A stretch of DNA of 41,790 bases from CAMLDH01 sp966250375 (GTDB lineage Bacteria; Pseudomonadota; Gammaproteobacteria; Burkholderiales; Burkholderiaceae_D): assembly GCA_966250375.1 (NCBI GenBank), contig CBINHE010000031.1, positions 1 through 41,790 of the forward strand, in the 5' to 3' direction. Within the stretch, counting starts at the first letter, position 1. Each line of letters opens with the position of its first letter. Below, piece after piece: positions 8,930 through 17,861 of the stretch. Under the pieces are notes generated by a model, which saw only the letters and a program-made list of their open reading frames with translations, was not told the DNA's origin and made no database searches. The position numbers and the translations under genes are program-made.

Positions 8930-10069
8930 ATGAAGCGAATTGTTAGTGCGCGGACAGATATCGTTGACGCGTCAGATGTGGAATCGTTGTCCGCAACGGA
9001 ATACACGGATTCGACTTTTTCCAGTGCCGTCATCCAGTGGCAAAAACAGCATGGCCGTCATGCCCTTCCTTGGCAAAATACGCGCGATGCGTATCGCATC
9101 TGGCTATCCGAAATCATGCTGCAACAGACGCAGGTTGCAGCAGTGATTCCCTACTATCAACGCTTCTTGATGCGCTTTCCAGATGTCGCAAGCCTGGCCG
9201 CTGCGCCTTCGGAAGAAGTGATGGCGCACTGGAGCGGTCTTGGCTATTACTCGCGCGCGCGCAATTTGCATCGCTGCGCGCAACGCGTTCTTGCCGAACA
9301 CAATGGCGTATTTCCCAGCGATCCGGAACTGCTGGCCGATTTGCCTGGCATCGGGCGCTCGACTGCCGCCGCGATTGCAGCGTTCGCGTACGGCACGCGC
9401 GCAGCCATCCTCGACGGTAATGTGAAGCGGGTATTTGCTCGGGTGTTCGGCATTGATGGCTATCCGGGACAGAAAACGATCGAAGACAAGTTGTGGCTGC
9501 GCGCGGTCGCGCTATTGCCACGACAGGAGATCGGCGCGTATACGCAAGGATTGATGGACTTGGGCGCGACGCTTTGCACCCGCGGCAGACCGTCTTGCCC
9601 GACCTGTCCACTGGCGCAACGCTGTGTCGCATTCGCGACCGGCCGCGTGCATGAACTGCCGGTGCGTAAACCGAAAAAAGCGATCCCCGAAAAACAGACT
9701 GCGATGCTGGTCATTACTGACCGCAATCAAGTATTGTTGCAGCAGCGTCCCGATAGCGGTATCTGGGGCGGCTTGCTGTCGCTGCCCGAGGTCGATCAAT
9801 TGACCGACGACGCACAATGGGATGCAACTGTCGCACGGGCGGTTGCGCCGTTCGGTGTGCCGGCTTCTTGCGAGCGCTTGCCGGCGTTTTCGCACGGATT
9901 CACGCATTTCAAATTGCATATCGCGCCATACCGCATCAAGCTTGCGCGCAAACTGGATATGGCCGGGCAGGCCACGCATGTCTGGACAGACGCTGACAAA
10001 CTGGCAGATGCGCCATTGCCGGCGCCAGTCAAGAAGCTATTGCTTGCAGTATTTAGCGAAGCCTCCTGA
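8930..10069 (+). CDS. mutY: A/G-specific adenine DNA glycosylase
   Basis: MutY removes adenine mispaired with 8-oxoguanine, complementing MutM. Visible features: the catalytic Glu in SEIMLQQTQVAAVIPYY, the helix-hairpin-helix LPGIGRSTAAAIAAFAYG, the catalytic Asp in LDGNVKRV, and the [4Fe-4S] loop C-x6-C-x2-C-x5-C at CTRGRPSCPTCPLAQRC. The C-terminal third is the NUDIX-like 8-oxoG recognition domain (LLQQRPDSGIWGGLLSLPE). It has 379 residues with an N-terminal extension of about 30 residues compared with the E. coli protein. It follows the GTPase with zero spacing and converges on the GGDEF gene, also with zero spacing. Confidence 0.96.
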   Translation: MKRIVSARTDIVDASDVESLSATEYTDSTFSSAVIQWQKQHGRHALPWQNTRDAYRIWLSEIMLQQTQVAAVIPYYQRFLMRFPDVASLAAAPSEEVMAHWSGLGYYSRARNLHRCAQRVLAEHNGVFPSDPELLADLPGIGRSTAAAIAAFAYGTRAAILDGNVKRVFARVFGIDGYPGQKTIEDKLWLRAVALLPRQEIGAYTQGLMDLGATLCTRGRPSCPTCPLAQRCVAFATGRVHELPVRKPKKAIPEKQTAMLVITDRNQVLLQQRPDSGIWGGLLSLPEVDQLTDDAQWDATVARAVAPFGVPASCERLPAFSHGFTHFKLHIAPYRIKLARKLDMAGQATHVWTDADKLADAPLPAPVKKLLLAVFSEAS

Positions 10070-11149
10070 TCAATCTTCCCATTCGACACGATTGCGTCCA
10101 AGCTGTTTGGCGCGATACAGCGCGATATCCGCACGCTCGATCAGCGTGGTGATTCGTTCGCCATTGCGGTACTGAGCAACGCCAATCGAAATCGAAATAT
10201 TCCTTTGCGGCAGTACTTTCTGGAAGTCCAGAAAATGTGCATAAACGCGTAGCCGTTCCGCGTGCATGACGGCACCTTTCAGATCGGTGTCCGGCAATAC
10301 CAGCATGAATTCGTCGCCACCGTAACGCCCAAAAATATCGCTGTCGCGAATGCTGTCGCGCGCGACTCTGGAGAATTCCCGCAAAATCGTGTCGCCCACC
10401 AAGTGGCCGCTCTTGTCATTGATCGTCTTGAAATGATCGATGTCAATCAGGCAAATGCAAAATGGTACCGACAATGAATTCGCCTGCAACTTTGCCTGAT
10501 CCAGTTCGCTCTGAATCTGGCGGCGGTTGAACAGACCGGTCAACTCGTCGCGGATAGCTTTTTCTTCATAGTGTTCCAGTTGATAGCGTGTCGCTTTCAA
10601 CACCCTGCGCAAATGCCGGATATGGCTGCCGACCGCGATCATGCTCGGCAAAGTCAGCACCAGCACCAGCCATTGCATCAAGTCAGTGTAGAAGCTGGGT
10701 GGGTAAAGCTCATACTGTCCCCGCAGCAGGATCATCGCAAAGTAAGTGCCGAGGCATATAACCGATAACAACAAAAGCACCGCTGTCGACAGCCGGAACA
10801 AGCCAAATGAAAATGCGATCAGCATGAATGGACCAAGCACGATTTGCGTCGAGCGGTCGAGGTAGGCAACTACGAGCATCGTGAACGCGGACGCCAGAAT
10901 TTGCGGAACGGTCAATGTCGGTTCGGCAAAACGCTTGTTGATGCCCAGCTTGAAGGCGAGATAAAACAGCAAGATGAAACACAACACCATTGCCAGGCTC
11001 GCAATGAAGGTTGTTTTTTCGATAAATCCTTGCTTGAAAAATATAAGCAGGGTCAATGTGTAAAGTAAGGCGCTCAAGCCCGCATGTGACATTCTTGGCA
11101 GTTGCGTCAAAGACGTTTTTTTTCGGCGATTGATCGTTTGTGGACGCAT
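10070..11149 (-). CDS. Membrane-bound GGDEF diguanylate cyclase
   Basis: Makes cyclic di-GMP from two GTP. The N-terminal half has about six hydrophobic segments (for example LLYTLTLLIFF, LAMVLCFILLFYLAF, STAVLLLLSVICLGTYF), then a short coiled linker and a GGDEF domain beginning IRDELTGLFNRRQ. The active-site signature is intact as RYGGDEFML, and RDSD five residues before it matches the RxxD inhibitory I-site, so product feedback is expected. Start is uncertain: the ATG at 11149 gives 359 residues, a TTG at 11206 gives 378 and an ATG at 11092 gives 340. It is the last gene of the minus-strand run after the LON-domain gene. Confidence 0.9.
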   Translation of the reverse strand: MRPQTINRRKKTSLTQLPRMSHAGLSALLYTLTLLIFFKQGFIEKTTFIASLAMVLCFILLFYLAFKLGINKRFAEPTLTVPQILASAFTMLVVAYLDRSTQIVLGPFMLIAFSFGLFRLSTAVLLLLSVICLGTYFAMILLRGQYELYPPSFYTDLMQWLVLVLTLPSMIAVGSHIRHLRRVLKATRYQLEHYEEKAIRDELTGLFNRRQIQSELDQAKLQANSLSVPFCICLIDIDHFKTINDKSGHLVGDTILREFSRVARDSIRDSDIFGRYGGDEFMLVLPDTDLKGAVMHAERLRVYAHFLDFQKVLPQRNISISIGVAQYRNGERITTLIERADIALYRAKQLGRNRVEWED

Positions 11150-11355
11150 GGGCCGTCGCTGTACTTGGAGGATGGGCAAAGGGAAATGCCTAAAAGCATA
11201 GGGCAATCGATTTGTTGCAAGCGCCGTATTTTTAAAAAACGGTCACAGCCTTTCTTATCCCATTGGGCGTGCAAATCGTCATTGCGATGCAGCAAAAGAA
11301 GATGAAAAGGTCGGGGAAATTGCCGGATTCAAGCGCGCGTTGCGGTCGCGCAGGT

Positions 11356-12000
11356 TCACACAATCCGATGCTGCTGCAAGTATTGATAAACGATCTTCAA
11401 TCGGGCCTGTGCATCGTCAAGTTCCAGGAGCTTTTGCCGCGCTTTGAGCGGGATGGGGAGAATTTCGCACCAGCGGTTGGCGACCCAGTCTGCGTCGTCA
11501 AGTTGAACCGGCTGCACGAACGGGCTATCGAATGCATCACTCTGGGTGAGCTGTGCTTTTGTGTTGATGTCATCGATGACGGTTTTGAGCGCAGTGGCGC
11601 AGCGAACGTGGATGTCGCTGACCGGTGCGAGCGCGTCTGTGGCCATTATTTCAATGCGCGCTTCCAGCCTGTGGTCGGTCAACTCGCGGGTCTGCAGAAT
11701 GCGGAAGCGTTTTCCGCCTCGCGTGCGCAATAACAGTACGCCCGGATTAACCATGTCCCACTGCACAATAGAGGCAAGGCAACCGACATTTTCCGGCTCG
11801 GCTGCCGTGCCCACTTCCTTGCCCGACTTGATCAGCACCACGCCAAAGGGCGCTTCGCGTTTCATACACTCGCGCACCATGTCGATGTAACGCGCTTCAA
11901 ATACGCGCAAGGGCAGTATGCCGCCCGGGAACAAGACCGTATTCAACGGGAACAGAGGAAGCCAAGCGGTATTGTCCGGCATGGTTGGTAGCGCGGCCAT
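11356..12000 (-). CDS. LON N-terminal (substrate-binding) domain protein, peptidase S16-like
   Basis: A 214-residue stand-alone LON domain. It opens with LPLFPLNTVLFPGGILPLRV and FEARYIDMV, the signature of the Lon protease N-terminal domain, followed by FGVVL and a typical GRRFRI-type strand (here GGKRFRIL). No AAA+ or Ser-Lys protease domain is present, so it should not be proteolytic itself. The role of such free domains in proteobacteria is unclear; substrate or protein binding is inferred from Lon. It lies 54 bp downstream of rapZ on the same strand. Confidence 0.9.
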   Translation of the reverse strand: MAALPTMPDNTAWLPLFPLNTVLFPGGILPLRVFEARYIDMVRECMKREAPFGVVLIKSGKEVGTAAEPENVGCLASIVQWDMVNPGVLLLRTRGGKRFRILQTRELTDHRLEARIEIMATDALAPVSDIHVRCATALKTVIDDINTKAQLTQSDAFDSPFVQPVQLDDADWVANRWCEILPIPLKARQKLLELDDAQARLKIVYQYLQQHRIV

Positions 12001-12054
12001 TGAAATGGGAAGCGGCGTGCCGGGTGGTGATGATGGGAGGCGATCGATCCGGCG

Positions 12055-12918
12055 CTACGCCAGTTCGCGGTGCCGCAGCAAGACGCGTTCCGATACGCCG
12101 AAATACCGCGCGAGTTGCTCGGCAATGTAGACGGAACGATGCTGACCGCCAGTGCAACCGATGGCAACCGTGAGATAGCTGCGGTTGTCGCCCTTGAAGG
12201 ACGGCAGCCATTTTTCCACGAAGGCGCGGATATCGTCGCGCAATACCGCAACCTCGGGTTGTGCATCGAGAAATGCGGCCACCGGTGCATCTTTACCGGT
12301 CAGCGCCCGCAGTCTCAGGTCGTAATACGGATTGGGCAATACCCGTACATCGAATACCAGGTCGGCATCCAGTGGCACCCCGAACTTGAATGCAAACGAT
12401 TCGAACAGCAGTGTCAGCGGCGTGCGTTCCGATTCCACCAGTTCCTTGATCCATGCACGCAGTTTATTGGCGGAGAGGCCGGACGTGTCGATGACATGGC
12501 CGATGCCTTCGATGGCGGCCAGCATTTCGCGCTCTTTGAGAATGCACTCGATGAGGGTTGGGCGATCGGCGGGATTTTGGCCGGTTCTGATGCGATGTGA
12601 CAGCGGGTGGCTGCGCCGCGTCTCGGAAAAACGTGCAATCAGCGATTCCGTCTTTGCCGTCAGGAACAACACTTTGATGTCGTGGCCTTCATCTTTCAGC
12701 CACTTGATATCGGCCGGTAGTCCGGCAAGCGTTTCCGCGCTGCGCGCATCCATCGCGACGGCAAGTGTTTCCGCGCCTTCATCGATGCGAGAGGCGACCA
12801 AGGCACGCAATAAGGTGGGTGGCAGATTATCGACGCAGAAATACCCGGCGTCTTCGAGTGCATTCAGGCCGATCGATTTACCAGAACCGGAGATGCCAGT
12901 GATGAGAATTATGCGCAT
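12055..12918 (-). CDS. rapZ: RNase adapter / nucleotide-binding protein RapZ
   Basis: In enterobacteria RapZ directs the sRNA GlmZ to RNase E and so tunes glucosamine-6-phosphate synthase; in betaproteobacteria the role is less well defined. The protein starts MRIILITGISGSGKSIGLNA, a Walker A (GISGSGKS), followed by the family motif YFCVDNLPP. The C-terminal half carries FKFGVPLDADLVFDVR and IGCTGGQHRSVYIAE. It has 287 residues, the family length. The reading frame remains open far upstream inside hprK, but the ATG at 12918 is the family start. Clustering with hprK and ptsN is the classical PTS-Ntr neighbourhood. Confidence 0.95.
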   Translation of the reverse strand: MRIILITGISGSGKSIGLNALEDAGYFCVDNLPPTLLRALVASRIDEGAETLAVAMDARSAETLAGLPADIKWLKDEGHDIKVLFLTAKTESLIARFSETRRSHPLSHRIRTGQNPADRPTLIECILKEREMLAAIEGIGHVIDTSGLSANKLRAWIKELVESERTPLTLLFESFAFKFGVPLDADLVFDVRVLPNPYYDLRLRALTGKDAPVAAFLDAQPEVAVLRDDIRAFVEKWLPSFKGDNRSYLTVAIGCTGGQHRSVYIAEQLARYFGVSERVLLRHRELA

Positions 12919-12965
12919 AAGCGATGATACCGTAAGCGTACCGAAACATGATGCCGGTTTCAGCG

Positions 12966-13904
12966 TCAGTCGCCGTCCATTGCCTTTTGCTGCCGCTCCA
13001 TGAATTCCTTGAGCGTATCGATGCCGCGCAGTTGCAGGATGGTGTTGCGTACAGCCGCTTCCAGCAACACCGCCAAGTTGCGGCCGGCTTCGACCGGGAT
13101 CACTACCTTGCGGATCGGAAGCCCCAGCACGTCTTCGGTTTGCGAGTGTAGCGGCAGGCGTTCGTAATTTTCTTCGAGCGTACTGCGTCGTACCAGGTGC
13201 ACGATGAGTTTGAGGCGCATTTTGCGGCGTACCGCGGTTTCGCCGAAGATAGTTTTGATATCCAGCAGTCCCAGACCGCGGACTTCGAGCAGGTTTTGCA
13301 GCAGCGGCGGGCAACGGCCTTCGATCATGTTTGGTGCAATACGTGCAAATTCGACCGCATCATCGGCCACCAGTCCGTGGTTGCGTGAAATTAACTCAAG
13401 TCCTAATTCGCTCTTGCCCAGCCCCGATTCGCCGGTGATCAGTACCCCTACGCCCAGCACATCCATGAACACGCCATGCATTGTGATGCGCTGCGCGAGT
13501 TTTTTAGACAGATAGACGCGCAGGTAATCGATGACTTGCGCGGCCGGCAGCGGGGTCGAAAACAGAGGGATATTTTTTTCGTCACAAATCGACAGGATGT
13601 ACGGCGGTGTTTCCAGCCCTTGCGCGATGATGAATGCCGGCGGTTCACCTGCAACCAGTTCCGCAGTTTGATGCATGCGCGCTGCGGGAGACAGGCGCTG
13701 ATAATATTCGGTCTCCTGATGCCCGAATACCTGGATGCGGCCCGGGTGGATCAAGTTCAAATGCCCTACCTGGTCCGCTGCGGAAATCGCATCGCCTGAA
13801 ATCAGGCGCTCACCGCCAGGAAACCCGGCGAACCAGCCAAGTTCCATTTCTTCGCGGTTGTCGTCGTACAGTTGCTGGATCGTCAGCGGGGTCGATAGTG
13901 GCAT
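12966..13904 (-). CDS. hprK: HPr kinase/phosphorylase
   Basis: HprK phosphorylates and dephosphorylates a serine of HPr, controlling PTS phosphoryl flow. The 312-residue protein has the N-terminal MurF-like domain, then the P-loop GESGLGKSELGLELI, the following RNHGLVADDAVE catalytic segment, and the HprK signature around EVRGLGLLDIKTIFG. Capsule-like C-terminal residues follow. It is normal length. It sits 63 bp downstream of ptsN and 47 bp upstream of rapZ. In betaproteobacteria that lack sugar PTS permeases this set usually serves regulation rather than sugar uptake; that is family knowledge, not something the sequence shows. Confidence 0.96.
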   Translation of the reverse strand: MPLSTPLTIQQLYDDNREEMELGWFAGFPGGERLISGDAISAADQVGHLNLIHPGRIQVFGHQETEYYQRLSPAARMHQTAELVAGEPPAFIIAQGLETPPYILSICDEKNIPLFSTPLPAAQVIDYLRVYLSKKLAQRITMHGVFMDVLGVGVLITGESGLGKSELGLELISRNHGLVADDAVEFARIAPNMIEGRCPPLLQNLLEVRGLGLLDIKTIFGETAVRRKMRLKLIVHLVRRSTLEENYERLPLHSQTEDVLGLPIRKVVIPVEAGRNLAVLLEAAVRNTILQLRGIDTLKEFMERQQKAMDGD

Positions 13905-13967
13905 GATGGATGCTCGGGTGACGGCAACAGGGTCAGATTACGGCGTGTGCAAATACCGTCATTCGGA

Positions 13968-14441
13968 TTATGCAATATTTTGCGTGCTCGGCTGCCATGT
14001 AATCAGGCGCGCATGGACGGCCGTTGCATCGGGCGAGGTGCTCAGCACATGGCGGAACGCTTCGTCGGAAAACATTTCCGCGATTTCCGACAGGATTTCG
14101 AGATGCTGCTGCGTCACATGGGCGGGGATGAGCAGGAAAATCAGCAAACTGACCGGCTGACCATCGGGCGACTCAAATGGAATCGGCTCTTTCAAGCGTA
14201 CGAACGCCGCCAACGGCGTTTTCAATCCCTTGATGCGGCCATGGGGGACGGCGACGCCATGCCCGAGGCCGGTCGATCCCAAGCGTTCGCGCGCAAACAG
14301 ATTGTCCGACACAGTAGAGCGGGCGATGCCGCAATTGTTTTCGAAAATCAATCCGGCTTGTTCGAAAGCGCGTTTCTTGCTCGATACATCGAGGTCGAGA
14401 ACGACATTTGCGTAAGGGAGGATTTGGCTGAAATGGTTCAT
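13968..14441 (-). CDS. ptsN: Nitrogen-regulatory PTS EIIA component (EIIA-Ntr)
   Basis: A 157-residue EIIA-Ntr protein starting MNHFSQILPYANVVLDLDV. The phospho-accepting His is visible in GVAVPHGRI, after the ERLGSTGLG segment. The body also contains FVRLKEPIPFESPDGQPV and FLLLIP-type strands typical of the EIIA mannitol fold. A GTG at 14453 would add four residues. It leads the ptsN-hprK-rapZ set. The usual upstream partners rpoN and hpf are absent: queF lies upstream, 121-133 bp away. Confidence 0.94.
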   Translation of the reverse strand: MNHFSQILPYANVVLDLDVSSKKRAFEQAGLIFENNCGIARSTVSDNLFARERLGSTGLGHGVAVPHGRIKGLKTPLAAFVRLKEPIPFESPDGQPVSLLIFLLIPAHVTQQHLEILSEIAEMFSDEAFRHVLSTSPDATAVHARLITWQPSTQNIA

Positions 14442-14574
14442 GATGCGGCGCACAAAAAAGGCATTTTCGTCGAATTATAGGCTCATTTTGAATCAGTTGC
14501 GCCCGAAAAATACAAACCTTGGTAAATCAGGTCAATGCTTTAGGGAAATAAAGCGATTTAATGACGGACTACTA

Positions 14575-15414
14575 TTACTGTCGCGCATTTCGCAAGTTCA
14601 TCGGTCGTTGCCCAGTCGTGAAATTGCTGCGCCATGGATTGATATCCAGTCCGCCGCGCCGCGTATAGCGTGCGTACACCGCCAGCTTTTGCGGTTTGCA
14701 TTGCCGCAAAATGTCGATAAAAATCCGCTCGACGCATTGTTCGTGAAATTCATTGTGATTGCGAAAACCGATCAGATATTTGAGCAAGCCTTCCTGATCG
14801 ATAGGGGCTCCGATATAACGAATCTGTATGCTGGCCCAATCGGGTTGGCCGGTAACCAGGCAGTTCGATTTCAGCAAGTGCGACACGAGCGTTTCTTCGA
14901 CTGCCGATTCTTCCTGGTGGGCGTGCAGCAGTGCGCTATTGGGCGTGTAATCGCTGACTTCGATATCAAGCCGATCCAGCAGCAATCCTTCCAGTTCGCC
15001 CATTTGCACATTGGCGAAGGCGCCGGGCAGGGTCAATGCGATTTGAACCGGTGCGCCAAATCCGGCCGACAGGTCGGCGCGCAACAATTCCGTCAAGGCA
15101 TCGGGCTCCGCCAGTTTGGTTTGATTGAGAGAGTTCAGGTACAGCTTGAATGACTTCGATTCGATGATATTGGGAGAGTCGGCCGGCGCAGTGATCGTTG
15201 CAATCGCGATCTGCGGTTTGCCGCGCAAATTCAGCCATGACACTTCATACGCATTCCAGATATCGATGCCGAAAAACGGTAGCGTGCCGACGATGCCGAG
15301 TTCATCGCGCTTGTCTTGGCGTGCAATCGGAAACAGCAGCGCCGGGTCGTATTCGGCTTGATAGCTTGCCGGCTTGCCGAGCGGTGATGCGTCCGGCATG
15401 TTGGATGTCGTCAT
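14575..15414 (-). CDS. queF: NADPH-dependent 7-cyano-7-deazaguanine reductase (long form)
   Basis: QueF reduces the nitrile preQ0 to the amine preQ1, a step of queuosine synthesis for tRNA wobble modification. The 279-residue protein is the bimodular form. The NADPH-binding motif is in ESKSFKLYLNSLNQT (with the substrate Glu), and the nucleophilic Cys is in LKSNCLVTGQPDWASIQI. The C-terminus has the GGLDINPWRSN motif. It lies between ilvA and ptsN on the same strand; nothing functional links it to them, so operon membership is uncertain. Confidence 0.95.
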   Translation of the reverse strand: MTTSNMPDASPLGKPASYQAEYDPALLFPIARQDKRDELGIVGTLPFFGIDIWNAYEVSWLNLRGKPQIAIATITAPADSPNIIESKSFKLYLNSLNQTKLAEPDALTELLRADLSAGFGAPVQIALTLPGAFANVQMGELEGLLLDRLDIEVSDYTPNSALLHAHQEESAVEETLVSHLLKSNCLVTGQPDWASIQIRYIGAPIDQEGLLKYLIGFRNHNEFHEQCVERIFIDILRQCKPQKLAVYARYTRRGGLDINPWRSNFTTGQRPMNLRNARQ

Positions 15415-15503
15415 GATGCAGCAATGAGCCTCAAAACAATATTTTGCCAGATTCGCCCCGCTCTTGTTTGGGCGGCGGGGGAATCAATCAGGCAAGGCGA
15501 ATG

Positions 15504-17027
15504 TTACAAGAACAACTTGTATGCCGGATTGTCGCTTTCATCCCAATGGCGATACCCTAGCGTCGACAGAAAGTCGCGAAATGCTTTCATCTCTTTACTT
15601 GGCACCTGCAATCCCACCAGAATTCGCCCCACGTCACCACCCTGACTGCGATAGTGGAACAGGCTGATGTTCCAGTTCGGTGCCATGCTGTCGAGGAAGC
15701 GCATCAAGGCGCCCGGACGTTCCGGAAACTCGAAGCGATACAGCAGCTCGTTATGCGCCAGCGGACTCTTGCCGCCGACGAGGTGGCGGATGTGCAGCTT
15801 GGCCAGTTCATCGTGCGTCAGGTCGAGCGTCTTGAAGTCGTTCTTCTCGAAATTCTTCGAAATCTTGCTGGATTCGTCGCGATTTGCAATCTGGATGCCG
15901 ACGAACACATGCGCTTCTTTTGCGTCGTTGATGCGATAGACGAATTCGGTGACGCTGCGCGGGCCGAGCAATTCGCAGAAACGCTTGAAGCTGCCGCGTT
16001 CTTCCGGGATGGTCACCGCGAACACCGCTTCACGCGCTTCGCCGACCTCGGCGCGTTCGGCGACAAAACCGAGGCGGTTGAAGTTCATGTTGGCGCCGCA
16101 GGCGATGCAGACCAGCGTTTCATTTTTGATCGGTTTCTTGTTCAGCTTGGCGCGTTCGATATAGGCTTTCGCGCCCGCGATGGAGAGTGCGCCGGAGGGT
16201 TCCAGAATGCTGCGCGTGTCCTGGAAGACATCCTTGAGCGCAGCGCACACTTCGTCGGTGTCGACCAGGATGATCTCATCCACATAGAGTTTGGTCATGC
16301 GGAAGGTTTCTTCGCCGACCAATCTGACTGCGGTGCCGTCGGCGAACAGGCCGACATCGGGTAAGGTGACGCGGCGACCAGCTTTCAAGCTGCGCGCCAT
16401 GGCATCGGAGTCGGTGGTTTGTACTCCGATGATCTTGATGTCCGGCCGCACGGCTTTCACGTAGGCGGCGACGCCCGAGATCAAGCCGCCGCCGCCGATT
16501 GCGACAAAAATCGCGTGGATCGGGTCTGGATGCTGGCGCAGAATTTCCATGCCTATCGTGCCTTGGCCGGCGATGACGTCGGGATCGTCGAACGGATGGA
16601 CGAACGTGAGCTTCAGTTTCTTTTCCAGCGTCAATGCATGATTGTACGCGTCGGTATATGACTCGCCGAACAGCATGACTTCGCCGCCGCGCGCCTTGAC
16701 CGCATCGACCTTGACCGGTGGTGTGGTGGTCGGCATCACGATCACCGCACGACAGCCGAGCTTGGCGGCCGACAGCGCAACGCCTTGCGCGTGATTGCCG
16801 GCGGACGCGCAAATCACGCCGCGTTTGATCTGTGCCGGTGGCAGGTGCGCCATCTTGTTGTAGGCGCCACGCAGCTTGAAGCTGAATACGCTTTGCATGT
16901 CCTCGCGCTTGAAGTAAATGCGGTTTTCCATGCGTTGCGACAGCGTCGGCGCGAGGTCGAGCGGGGATTCGATCGCAACGTCGTAGACGCGCGCAGTCAG
17001 AATTTTTTGAAGATAGTCGGTAGTCAT
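15504..17027 (-). CDS. ilvA: Biosynthetic threonine ammonia-lyase
   Basis: IlvA deaminates threonine to 2-oxobutanoate, the entry to isoleucine synthesis. The 507-residue protein has the PLP lysine in SFKLRGAYNKM, the substrate-binding SAGNHAQG loop, the glycine-rich phosphate loop GGGGLISG, and a C-terminal third with two ACT-like regulatory domains (for example around RGSFKRFCELLG and ERPGALMRFLDSM). These bind isoleucine and valine in the long biosynthetic form. Length matches E. coli IlvA. It is divergent from yqaA across a 151-bp gap that should contain both promoters. Confidence 0.96.
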   Translation of the reverse strand: MTTDYLQKILTARVYDVAIESPLDLAPTLSQRMENRIYFKREDMQSVFSFKLRGAYNKMAHLPPAQIKRGVICASAGNHAQGVALSAAKLGCRAVIVMPTTTPPVKVDAVKARGGEVMLFGESYTDAYNHALTLEKKLKLTFVHPFDDPDVIAGQGTIGMEILRQHPDPIHAIFVAIGGGGLISGVAAYVKAVRPDIKIIGVQTTDSDAMARSLKAGRRVTLPDVGLFADGTAVRLVGEETFRMTKLYVDEIILVDTDEVCAALKDVFQDTRSILEPSGALSIAGAKAYIERAKLNKKPIKNETLVCIACGANMNFNRLGFVAERAEVGEAREAVFAVTIPEERGSFKRFCELLGPRSVTEFVYRINDAKEAHVFVGIQIANRDESSKISKNFEKNDFKTLDLTHDELAKLHIRHLVGGKSPLAHNELLYRFEFPERPGALMRFLDSMAPNWNISLFHYRSQGGDVGRILVGLQVPSKEMKAFRDFLSTLGYRHWDESDNPAYKLFL

Positions 17028-17178
17028 AAATGTAGGTCAAGGCACTCGGTGACGAAAATCAGAGGCGTGTGCAGTGCAATGGATCATTATAATGGACGCC
17101 CCCGACTCTCTCTTGACTGTTGTTTCAAATTTGGCATTCCTCGTGCGGATTTGATGCGGCGACTTTACTCAATTCTTC

Positions 17179-17670
17179 ATGATCGAATCCGCGACGTACT
17201 GGTTGTTAAGCGTTTTGGCAGTGCCTGATGTCGGGCTTCCGGCGATCTTTGTCATTAGCTTCGTGTCCGCGACTTTGCTGCCGGTGGGGTCGGAGCCGGC
17301 GGTGTTTGCTGTCGTCAAAGCAAATGCTTTGCTGTTCTGGCCGGCGATTTTGGTGGCGACCTTGGGCAATACGCTGGGGGGCGTCGCCGATTATTGGTTG
17401 GGTTACGGCGCCAAGAAAGTATTTTCTAAAGAGTGCGAAAGCCGCTGGTTTGGCTGGTTGCAGCGCTTCGGCGCCAAGACGATGTTGCTGAGTTGGGTGC
17501 CGGGCATCGGCGATCCGCTCTGTACGCTGGCTGGATGGCTGAAGATCCCGTTCTGGCCCAGTGTGTTTTACATGGCAATAGGCAAATTCTTGCGTTACGT
17601 GACGGTCACCGTGCTGCTGTTATATGTGCCGGATGGATTTTGGCATCAAATTGCACGCTGGCTGGGGTAA
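17179..17670 (+). CDS. YqaA family inner-membrane protein (DedA-like fold)
   Basis: A 163-residue integral membrane protein with about four hydrophobic stretches. It has the SNARE-associated/VTT pattern: FVISFVSATLLPVGSEP with the conserved Glu, then GNTLGGVADYWLGYG, and later LSWVPGIGDPLCTLAGW. These match the YqaA branch of the DedA superfamily, members of which are implicated in lipid flipping; function for this protein is inferred only. It stands alone on the plus strand between ilvA (divergent) and the large oxidoreductase. Confidence 0.88.
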   Translation: MIESATYWLLSVLAVPDVGLPAIFVISFVSATLLPVGSEPAVFAVVKANALLFWPAILVATLGNTLGGVADYWLGYGAKKVFSKECESRWFGWLQRFGAKTMLLSWVPGIGDPLCTLAGWLKIPFWPSVFYMAIGKFLRYVTVTVLLLYVPDGFWHQIARWLG

Positions 17671-17861
17671 ATGCCGACTATAAAAATACGATTTTGATAA
17701 TATTTCTGGCGCTATTTGGCCGCACGGAATGTAAGGCTGTTGCCGCCTGATGCATCGCAATAAGCTAAAATGCTTGTTTAGCTATTGTCGGACAAAGTTC
17801 ATGCGCTGCCCAAGGTGCCGAACCGCTCCGTCTTCAAAATTAGGGTATCTGACTCCATCCG

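Noticed and set aside
9104..9632. Minus-strand frames inside mutY
   Set aside because: Arg/Ser/Ala-rich shadows of an intact, motif-complete mutY.
12919..13314. Upstream extension of the rapZ frame
   Set aside because: The extra residues are a shadow of hprK; the family start MRIILITG lies at 12918.
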